From Saprospiraceae bacterium (GTDB taxonomy: Bacteria > Bacteroidota > Bacteroidia > Chitinophagales > Saprospiraceae), in NCBI GenBank assembly GCA_013360405.1, contig JABWBR010000040.1, positions 1 through 58,080 of the forward strand: a stretch of 58,080 nt of DNA, written 5' to 3'. Of the stretch, positions 51,244 through 58,080 are shown piece by piece. The notes beneath the pieces are model-generated. The model had not been told where the DNA came from. It made no database searches and saw only the letters and a list, made by a program, of their open reading frames with translations. How positions within the stretch are numbered: position 1 is the first letter of the stretch; each line of letters opens with the position of its first letter. Position numbers and translations under genes: made by a program.

Positions 51244-52596
51244 ATGAAAAGAAAACTGACTCCAAAGGGCTGGTTTCCCCATCTCTATTTTTTATTGTCT
51301 TTTTTAGTAATGGCTGCCGCCGGATTGTCACTCAGCCTGGCGCCGAATCGGGTTTTTACACCGCAGATTTCCGTATCCGCCTTCGAACCCTTCTGCAGCA
51401 CCGGCGACAGCCTCTGCCTGGGTTTTGCCGACATCCCTTTTAGTGTGTCGGTCGATTGCGGACAAGAGGTGCCTCAGTTAACGGCAACAGTCGACGGGCA
51501 GCCGGTCCCCAATGCGATTAGCGGCGCTTATCCCGATTACGTCTTCAGCGGCAGCTTTGCCGTAGGCATCCACGAGTTGGTTTTGCAGGTTGCGGATAGC
51601 TGCGGGCAAACAGCGGCGGAGATGCTGTCGTTTGAGGTGGTGGATTGCCAGGCGCCGGGGGTGACATGGATATTGACGTATACAACCATTTTTTTTCCGG
51701 TCATTCCATACGCAGATGTAGATGGCGACGGTGAAATAGATTTAGGCGTAATAGAGGTTCACGCTGAAGATTTTGTGCTTAACGCAAATGCGGATTGTAC
51801 ACTTCCGCTGCGATATTCCATACACAAGATGGAAGATATTATGGACGGCTCCGATCTGCCCAATCCTGAACAAACCTCAATTATATTTACTTGCTTTGGT
51901 TGTGTTGATGAAGTTCCTGTGCGTCTGTACGCTTGGGACAGCGCTTTTAACCCTTATTCTGTACAGCCTGACGGTTCGCTAGGAGGTGCAAATTTTATTT
52001 TTTATGATACTAATGTCTTCTTCACAGATATGTTTAGTGTTTGTTGGTGTGAGACTGGCCCAACTGTAATTCAAGGTGTAATTGCCACGGCTACTTGGGA
52101 CGTGGTTAAAAACGTTGATGTGGCCCTTACCGGATATACCACCCTTAACTACCTGACCGGTACCAATGGGGCCTTTTCTTTTTATAATCTTCACAACGGA
52201 CAAAATTATACAATTACGCCTTATAAGAATGATAATCACAAAAACGGGGTTTCCACTTTTGATATAATTCTCATCAATAAACACATCTTAAACGTGCAAC
52301 CCCTTCCTCAAAACTACCACCGTATTGCCGCCGATGTTAATAAGTCAAAAGCCATCACCGTAGCGGATATTGTATTGATCAGAAAGCTGTTGTTGGGTTT
52401 AATAGACGTTTTCCCCAATAACACCAGTTGGCGATTTGTTCCCAAAGATTATGTATTTCCGGTTCCAAACAACCCATGGTTTGAAGACTTTCCAGAGCAA
52501 AAGATCATCACAGATCTCGAAGGTGGCACTACGATTGCCGATTTTGTGGCTATCAAAGTTGGCGACGTCAACATCAATGCGATTACAGATCAGTGA
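51244..52596 (+). CDS. Secreted protein with dockerin-like repeats, apparently shortened
   Basis: This 450-residue secreted protein has a signal peptide/anchor (LYFLLSFLVMAAAGLSLSLA). The middle is beta-rich with no clear domain. The C-terminal third carries calcium-binding, dockerin-like repeats: KNGVSTFDIILINKHILNV, DVNKSKAITVADIVLIRKLLLG and TIADFVAIKVGDVN. From memory, related saprospiral proteins continue after 'KVGDVN' into further domains and a T9SS tail; this one stops after NAITDQ, and its stop is the first TGA of the repeat at 52593. It may be cut short. Confidence 0.78.
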   Translation: MKRKLTPKGWFPHLYFLLSFLVMAAAGLSLSLAPNRVFTPQISVSAFEPFCSTGDSLCLGFADIPFSVSVDCGQEVPQLTATVDGQPVPNAISGAYPDYVFSGSFAVGIHELVLQVADSCGQTAAEMLSFEVVDCQAPGVTWILTYTTIFFPVIPYADVDGDGEIDLGVIEVHAEDFVLNANADCTLPLRYSIHKMEDIMDGSDLPNPEQTSIIFTCFGCVDEVPVRLYAWDSAFNPYSVQPDGSLGGANFIFYDTNVFFTDMFSVCWCETGPTVIQGVIATATWDVVKNVDVALTGYTTLNYLTGTNGAFSFYNLHNGQNYTITPYKNDNHKNGVSTFDIILINKHILNVQPLPQNYHRIAADVNKSKAITVADIVLIRKLLLGLIDVFPNNTSWRFVPKDYVFPVPNNPWFEDFPEQKIITDLEGGTTIADFVAIKVGDVNINAITDQ

Positions 52597-52600
52597 ACTA

Positions 52601-53034
52601 TGAACAGTGAACTGTGAACAGATCGTGGTAGGGTGCAACCATATTGTCGCATCTGAGAAACATTAATGTCATGAACGTCTATTGCTTATTACTACTTTGC
52701 CACTTTACAATTTTGCATAAAATTCGTGGACATATTGCGCTCCGCTGGAGCTAGAATGCACTTTGTTCATGAATCTTCTACCCATATTTGCGCCCCGATG
52801 GGGCTTTTTTGACCTTTAAAAGGCCCGGAGGGCCGAAATATTGGTAGAATCGGCAATAAAAAGATCCCATAAGCTCCAGCGGAGCGTAATATGCCGTATG
52901 CCTGATTTAAAGGGAATTCTACAAAGATATCGTTCCTCCGGAACGGCTAGGTGTGGGCGTGTCGATTCTTGTGGAGGTTTTGTGCGACAATTTGGTTTGC
53001 GCCCTCGTGGTATCTGTTCACAGTTCACTGTTCA
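52601..53034. mobile_element. 434-bp inverted-repeat element with five small hairpins
   Basis: Positions 52601-52623 and 53012-53034 are perfect 23-nt complements (TGAACAGTGAACTGTGAAC at one end). Inside are five 13-nt hairpins, each a 5-bp stem with a 3-nt loop, all with different stems: GCTCCGCTGGAGC (52739), GCCCCGATGGGGC (52792), GGCCCGGAGGGCC (52822), GCTCCAGCGGAGC (52873) and GTTCCTCCGGAAC (52932). The first and fourth also pair with each other. No coding capacity is seen. It could be a MITE, an accumulation of repeats or a structured RNA. Confidence 0.6.
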
Positions 53035-53125
53035 CAATTTTACATTAATTTATCACCAGAAAAAAGCGCATTTGGCGGGAAGTATTAATTTTGCACTCAC
53101 TTTTATTACAGCCAAAAAAGTTCTT

Positions 53126-55915
53126 ATGTCTCATCCCTCAAAAGTGCTTACTGCGGCGCTTCTCCTTGTCGCCGCCGCTTTTTCCAGCATCACTGCTCAA
53201 ACGGTCACAGTTAAGGGAACAGTCCAGGACACGCTCAACCAATCTGCTGTTCCCGGCGTGGAAGTGCGATTGGCGTCGGTGAGTTACTTCACCGGCAACG
53301 ACGGCGCCTTTTCGTTCCAATTTAATGCCCAGGGCCGCTTTGTGCTGTCACTCGCGAAACCCGGTTACCGAACCAAAGAAATTACCCTCGTTGCCGACGG
53401 CAAACCCGAGATCAACGTGGGTACCATCGACTTGTACCCCCAGGAAAGTACCGACCAGTTGGCCGCCGAAGACCTCATCCCCACGATTACGCTCACTACC
53501 GACGAGTCGCAAACACTCGGTAGCGAGAATATCTCGGGTATCCTCACCGCCTCGCGCGACCTGTTTGCCTCTACCGCCGCTTTTGTCTTCGGACCCGCCC
53601 GCTTTCAAATCAGGGGTTACCGCTCTGACTACACCTCGGTGTTATTCAACGGCGTTTCCGTAAACGACCCCGAAACCGGCGGTATTTTCTGGAGCAATTG
53701 GGGCGGCCTCAACGACGTAACGCGCACCAACAACGTGAGTATCGGCCTGGCGCCTACCGACTACACATTCGGCTCCCCGGGCGGCGCTTCGCTCGTCGAC
53801 ACCCGGGCAGCCTACCAGCGCAAGCAATTGCGCGTATCGTACGCCCTTTCGAACCGCACCTACGGCAACCGCCTCATGGCCACCTGGTCGACGGGGCAAT
53901 TGCCCGGCGGCTGGGCCGTCTCCCTGTCGGGATCGCGCCGATGGGGGCAGGAAGGCTACGTGGCCGGCACCTACTACGACGCCTGGGCCTATTTTATGTC
54001 GGTCGACAAAAAATTGGGCGACAAGCATAGCCTCAACCTGACGTTTTTCGGCGCTCCGACCCGCAGAGGTAAAACCGCCGGCGCCGTGCAGGAATTGTAT
54101 GATCTGGCCGGCACCAATTATTACAACCCCAATTGGGGTTATCAAAACGGCAAAGTGCGCAACTCCAAGGAAGCACGCACTCACCAGCCGATGGCCATAC
54201 TGCGCCACGACTGGCAGATCGCGCCACGCACAACGCTCACAACCGCCGCTTCGTGGCAATTTGGCCGCGACGGCGATACGGCGCTCGACTGGTACGACGC
54301 CCGCGACCCGCGCCCCGACTACTACCGCCGTCTGCCCAGCTTCTACGATCCGGAGCAAGCAGCTTTAATAGAACAACTCTATCTCGACAACCCGGATTTG
54401 CTCCAGGTGGACTGGGACTACCTGTACAATGTCAACTATGGCAGTACGGCTACCATTCAAAACGCCGACGGCATCCCCGGCAATACCGTGACGGGGTTGC
54501 GCTCGCAATATATTGTGGAAGACCGCCGCGCCGATCGCCAGGTGGCCAATATCAATACCTGGCTGCAACACAAGCTGGGCAAACGCGTCAGCCTGGTAGG
54601 CGGATTGAGTTACCAGTGGTTTAAAAATCACAACTACAAACTCGTCGACGACCTGCTCGGCGGCGAGTTTTATCTCGATATCGACAAGTTCGCAGAGTTG
54701 GACAACCCGCTGAGCGATCCCGATTTTTATCAAAACGACCTCGAAACCCCCAACCGCTTGGTAAGGGACGGCGATATTTTCGGCTACAATTACGAAACGC
54801 ACTCGCGTCGCGCAGGCGGCTGGGTACAGGCCAATTTCGGCTTCACCAATTTCGATTTTTTTGCTGCCGCAAATGCCACGCAGGTATCCTACTGGCGCGA
54901 AGGGCTGGTGCGCAACGGGCGTTTCCCAAACAACTCCCTGGGCGAATCCGACAAAGCTGATTTTCTGGAATTCGGCGGTAAAGCCGGCGCAACTTACAAA
55001 CTCAACGGCCGCAATTACCTGATACTCAACGGCGGTTATTCCCAGCGGGCGCCGTTTATGCGCAACATATTCGTGTCGCCGCGCTCGCGCAGCGACCTGG
55101 CAGAAGACCTGCGCCTGGAGAAAATCCTGTCGGCAGAAGGAGGTTACCTGCTCAAAGCGCCTTACGTAAAAGCCAAATTGATGGCGTATTACACCCAATT
55201 CCAGGATCAACTCTACACCCGCAGCTTCTACCTGGATGACGCCATCGATATCGACGAAGGGGGATTTGTCAACTACATCATGAACGGCATCGATAGCCGC
55301 CATACAGGCATAGAGGTGGCCGGCGAAGTCACCGTCCTGCCCGGCTTGAAACTCAACGCCGTAGCGGCAGTGGGACAATACATCTATACCAACCGCCCGG
55401 AAGTTACCGTGTACAGCGATATATCTGCGGCTAAGCTGTCGGAGCACATTGTGTATACCAAAAACTTCTACATACCCAATACCCCGCAGTCGGCGTATAC
55501 CTTCGGCATCAACTACAACGCCAAGCGTTTTTGGTTTGTCAATCTGAACTTCAACTACTTCGACGATATCTGGATCGACATATACCCCGAGCGCCGCACC
55601 AGCGATGCCGTTGCGGGTTCTGCTGTGCCCGATGTAGAGCCCGGCACGCCGCTTTGGAACAGCATCATCAACCAGGAAAAGGCCCCGGGGGCTTTCACCA
55701 TGGACTTCTTTGGCGGCAAATCGTGGAAATTCGGCGATGTGTTCCTATACCTAAACGTAGGCGTAAGCAACGTGCTCGACAACAAAGAGTTTAAAGTGGG
55801 CGGCTACGAGCAATTCCGATTTGACTTTGAAGAGAAAAACGTGGACAGATTCCCCAATCGCTATTTTTACGGTTACGGGAGGACCTACTTCATCAGCTTA
55901 GCTGCAAGGATTTAA
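53126..55915 (+). CDS. TonB-dependent outer-membrane receptor
   Basis: This 929-residue receptor has a signal peptide (MSHPSKVLTAALLLVAAAFSS...TAQ). A carboxypeptidase-regulatory-like domain (about 25-110, VKGTVQDTLNQSAVPGVEVRL) is followed by the plug (about 130-235, FGPARFQIRGYRSDYTSVLFNG). The barrel ends YFYGYGRTYFISLAARI. The Met at 53126 was chosen because the residues upstream only translate the repeat element. The DUF5689 lipoprotein gene begins 31 bp later, so the two are an operon, and the lipoprotein may be the substrate-binding partner. Confidence 0.92.
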   Translation: MSHPSKVLTAALLLVAAAFSSITAQTVTVKGTVQDTLNQSAVPGVEVRLASVSYFTGNDGAFSFQFNAQGRFVLSLAKPGYRTKEITLVADGKPEINVGTIDLYPQESTDQLAAEDLIPTITLTTDESQTLGSENISGILTASRDLFASTAAFVFGPARFQIRGYRSDYTSVLFNGVSVNDPETGGIFWSNWGGLNDVTRTNNVSIGLAPTDYTFGSPGGASLVDTRAAYQRKQLRVSYALSNRTYGNRLMATWSTGQLPGGWAVSLSGSRRWGQEGYVAGTYYDAWAYFMSVDKKLGDKHSLNLTFFGAPTRRGKTAGAVQELYDLAGTNYYNPNWGYQNGKVRNSKEARTHQPMAILRHDWQIAPRTTLTTAASWQFGRDGDTALDWYDARDPRPDYYRRLPSFYDPEQAALIEQLYLDNPDLLQVDWDYLYNVNYGSTATIQNADGIPGNTVTGLRSQYIVEDRRADRQVANINTWLQHKLGKRVSLVGGLSYQWFKNHNYKLVDDLLGGEFYLDIDKFAELDNPLSDPDFYQNDLETPNRLVRDGDIFGYNYETHSRRAGGWVQANFGFTNFDFFAAANATQVSYWREGLVRNGRFPNNSLGESDKADFLEFGGKAGATYKLNGRNYLILNGGYSQRAPFMRNIFVSPRSRSDLAEDLRLEKILSAEGGYLLKAPYVKAKLMAYYTQFQDQLYTRSFYLDDAIDIDEGGFVNYIMNGIDSRHTGIEVAGEVTVLPGLKLNAVAAVGQYIYTNRPEVTVYSDISAAKLSEHIVYTKNFYIPNTPQSAYTFGINYNAKRFWFVNLNFNYFDDIWIDIYPERRTSDAVAGSAVPDVEPGTPLWNSIINQEKAPGAFTMDFFGGKSWKFGDVFLYLNVGVSNVLDNKEFKVGGYEQFRFDFEEKNVDRFPNRYFYGYGRTYFISLAARI

Positions 55916-55946
55916 TCAACCAATGCATTTATCTAAATCAATTCAT

Positions 55947-57965
55947 ATGATTCGCGTAAAATATTTTGGCTGGGCTTTCGCCTTCGTTTGGATGCTCACC
56001 GGTTTCTGGGCCTGCGTCGACCTCGAATTTGACCAGCCTCCCGTGCGGGAATTACCCGTCGTGACCCCCAATGCTACAATCGCCGAGTTGAAACTCAAAC
56101 ACACCATCGGCAATGACGCTTCCCGTATCGACGAAGATATGGTAGTAACGGGTATCGTGGTAGCCGACGACCGCTCGGGCAACTTCTTCAAAAATATCGT
56201 CATTCAGGATGAAACCGCCGGTATTGCCGTGCGATTGGAAGCTGTGGGTTTGTACAACGATTTTCCGGCAGGCAGCAAGGTGGCGGTAAAATGCCAGGGC
56301 CTGTATATCGGCGACTACAACGGCCTGTATCAGCTCAACGGTTCGCCCGACGGCACGATCCCCGAGGCTTTGATACCCGATCACGTTGTCCGCATCCAGG
56401 ATGACGGCTCTTATGCGATACAGCCCCGGATAGTGACCATCGATGAACTGAGCAACGACGTCTTCCTCGACGAAGTGCTCAATACGCTCATTTCGCTCGA
56501 AGAAGTGCAATTTATTGCTGCCGATACGCTGGTGACCTACGCCGACCCCGTCAACAACTTCTCGGAAAACCGCACGCTGGAAGATTGCGACGGCAATTCG
56601 TTACTGCTGCGTTCCAGCGGTTATGCCGATTTTGCTGCTGCACAAACCCCAACTGGTAACGGTACCATCCTGGCTATCATGAGTGTTTTCCGCGATGACC
56701 GCCAACTGCTGATCCGCGACCTCACCGACGTACAATTTGCCGGCGCCCGCTGCGGCGGAGGTGGCAGCACAGCCGAACTGACGGATATCAAAGGTTTGCG
56801 CGACCTGTTTAATGCCGGTACGACTGCAGCCCCCGCCAACAAAAAGATCAAAGGCGTTACTATTTCCGATACCGATAACGGCAATACCGACGGCCGCAAC
56901 CTATACTTGCAGGACGCTACCGGCGGCATCGTGGTGCGCTTTTCAGGCGTACACTCGTTTAGCCTGGGCGACGAAGTCGAAGTAGAAGTCTCCGGCGCAG
57001 AATTGTCCGAATTCAACGGACTGCTGCAAGTCAACGTGGCTCTTTCCAACGGCTTCAAAACCGGCACGGCGCCCCAGCCTGCACCGCGTGTAGCTACGGT
57101 AGCCGAAGTACTGGCCAACCTGGAGTCCTGGGAATCTTCGCTTGTCATCATCAAAAACGCTACGTTGAGCGGGGGGACCAACTATTCCGGCTCGCGCACG
57201 CTTGCTGACGGCACCGGCTCGATTACCCTGTTTACGCGTACACAGGCTTCTTTTGCCACCAACGCCCTGCCCACCGGGCAAGTAGACGTGACGGCCATCG
57301 TTTCCCAGTTTAATACGGCCCAGGTCATCATCCGCAACACCAACGACGTAGTCATAACGGGCGGCGGCGGCGACCCCGAGCTGATCGACCTGGACGACCT
57401 GCGCGCTTTGTACACCGGCGCCACTACCTCGGCGCCTGCACTGAAAAAAATCAAAGGCGTGGTCATTTCCGACCGCGTTAACAATAACACCACTACCCGC
57501 AACATAGTCGTACAAGACGCCACCGCAGGTATCGTAGTGCGTTTCACCGCCGACCATACCTACTCGATGGGCGATGAAATCGAAATCAACGTATCGGGAC
57601 AGGAGTTGTCGGAGTTCAACGGCCTGTTGCAGGTCAACAACGTGCCCAACGCCAATGCGGCGGTTATTAGCTCGGGCAATAACCCCACACCACGCGAGGC
57701 AACCATTGCCGACATCAACGCCAATTTCAATACCTGGGAATCCACACTGGTGAAAATCGTCAATGTGACGTTCCCCGAAGGCGGCACTTATTCCGGTTCG
57801 AAAAATATAACAGACGGCACGGGCTCGATGGTGTTGTTTACGCGCAGCCAGGCCAGCTTTGCGGCAAGCAATGTGCCGACCGGCGCGGTTACACTTACCG
57901 GCGTTGTCTCCGATTTTAATGCGGCACAGGTGTTTATCCGCACGCTGGCGGATATTAATCCATAA
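55947..57965 (+). CDS. DUF5689 lipoprotein with repeated OB-fold-like modules
   Basis: This 672-residue lipoprotein has a signal peptide with lipobox GFWAC (Cys near residue 22). DUF5689 (about 40-275) starts with VTPNATIAELKLKH and MVVTGIVVADDRSGNFFKN. Two further modules are near-copies of each other: one with KKIKGVTISDTDNG and GIVVRFSGVHSFSLGDE, the other with KKIKGVVISDRVNN and GIVVRFTADHTYSMGDE, each ending LSEFNGLLQVN and then YSGS(R/K). The Met at 55947 starts the signal peptide. It is co-transcribed with the TonB receptor; the ligand is unknown. Confidence 0.88.
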   Translation: MIRVKYFGWAFAFVWMLTGFWACVDLEFDQPPVRELPVVTPNATIAELKLKHTIGNDASRIDEDMVVTGIVVADDRSGNFFKNIVIQDETAGIAVRLEAVGLYNDFPAGSKVAVKCQGLYIGDYNGLYQLNGSPDGTIPEALIPDHVVRIQDDGSYAIQPRIVTIDELSNDVFLDEVLNTLISLEEVQFIAADTLVTYADPVNNFSENRTLEDCDGNSLLLRSSGYADFAAAQTPTGNGTILAIMSVFRDDRQLLIRDLTDVQFAGARCGGGGSTAELTDIKGLRDLFNAGTTAAPANKKIKGVTISDTDNGNTDGRNLYLQDATGGIVVRFSGVHSFSLGDEVEVEVSGAELSEFNGLLQVNVALSNGFKTGTAPQPAPRVATVAEVLANLESWESSLVIIKNATLSGGTNYSGSRTLADGTGSITLFTRTQASFATNALPTGQVDVTAIVSQFNTAQVIIRNTNDVVITGGGGDPELIDLDDLRALYTGATTSAPALKKIKGVVISDRVNNNTTTRNIVVQDATAGIVVRFTADHTYSMGDEIEINVSGQELSEFNGLLQVNNVPNANAAVISSGNNPTPREATIADINANFNTWESTLVKIVNVTFPEGGTYSGSKNITDGTGSMVLFTRSQASFAASNVPTGAVTLTGVVSDFNAAQVFIRTLADINP

Positions 57966-57981
57966 TGTTATGTCCGGGCAG

Positions 57982-58080
57982 GGTGAACGGTGAACGTTCA
58001 CCCTACCTGGTTTGTTACCACCGATGCGGTGAACGGTGAACGTTCACCCTACCTGGTTTGTTACCACCGATGCGGTGAAC
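57982..58080. repeat. 46-bp tandem repeat, cut by the window end
   Basis: Two identical 46-bp units (57982-58027, 58028-58073) and the first 7 bp of a third are present. Each unit has GGTGAACGGTGAACGTTCAC followed by CCTACCTGG, TTTGTTACCACCGATGC. The 12-bp palindrome GTGAACGTTCAC also occurs at 14115. There are no unique spacers between copies, so it is not a CRISPR array. Confidence 0.95.

Noticed and set aside
52841-53125. 95-residue N-terminal extension of the TonB receptor
   Set aside because: It lies in the inverted-repeat element and lacks signal peptide character; the Met at 53126 starts a good signal peptide.
57982-58080. CRISPR array
   Set aside because: The 46-bp units are identical across their whole length and adjoin each other, so there are no unique spacers.

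Overview
The window looks like a chromosomal piece from a member of the Bacteroidota, most likely a saprospiral/Lewinella-like lineage. The signs are two secreted proteins with type IX secretion (T9SS) C-terminal sorting domains, TonB-dependent receptors with carboxypeptidase-regulatory-like N-termini, a DKNYY lipoprotein, a DUF5689 lipoprotein, TlpA/DUF4369-type thioredoxins, a four-helix-bundle (IVP-type) protein, and TAnnTTTG promoter boxes. No rRNA, tRNA, phage, transposase or CRISPR array was seen.

Layout. 193-1236: DKNYY lipoprotein. 12281 down to 1356 (minus strand): a tightly packed, often overlapping operon for an aryl-polyene / flexirubin-type pigment. In transcription order it holds a tyrosine ammonia-lyase-like enzyme, ketoreductase, ketosynthase, ACP, LpxL-like acyltransferase, dehydratase, thioesterase, ketosynthase, a truncated ketosynthase-like protein, ACP, ketosynthase, a chain-length-factor-like ketosynthase and a polysaccharide deacetylase. 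A divergent C45-type Ntn hydrolase (12437-14113) borders it. 14035-19441: glucosaminidase, HGSNAT-like membrane acyltransferase, DUF2807 protein, acyl-CoA carboxylase beta subunit and TesB. 19500-22883: a caspase-lipase fusion. 23045-27133: two T9SS-secreted proteins. 27350-27871: free-methionine sulfoxide reductase. 28685-30625: a caspase fused to an FGE-sulfatase (C-type-lectin fold) domain. 30989-39105: double-barrel outer-membrane protein, QueE, TonB receptor, VapBC, a thioredoxin lipoprotein and GlgB. 39319-42246: LemA plus DUF2207. The rest holds a four-helix protein, AsnS, several envelope proteins, a Pif1-like helicase, a secreted EEP-family nuclease/phosphatase, a dockerin-like secreted protein, and a TonB receptor/DUF5689 lipoprotein pair.

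Most notable points. (1) The last ~30 codons of the caspase-FGE protein look like the variable region of a diversity-generating retroelement (DGR), with runs of NNC codons around fixed RGGSW, ARCA, PD and GFRLA anchors; no reverse transcriptase or template repeat is in the window. (2) This gene is bracketed by the same two dispersed repeat modules in the same order. (3) Intergenic gaps are filled with low-complexity word arrays of ~7-8 bp period, often followed by their reverse complement; several run into genes and supply their stop codons, and one has become six GERVN repeats in a glucosaminidase. (4) A 434-bp intergenic element (52601-53034) has 23-bp perfect terminal inverted repeats and five separate 13-nt hairpins (5-bp stem, 3-nt loop). 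(5) The pigment operon carries three catalytically complete ketosynthases plus two that have lost the catalytic residues.
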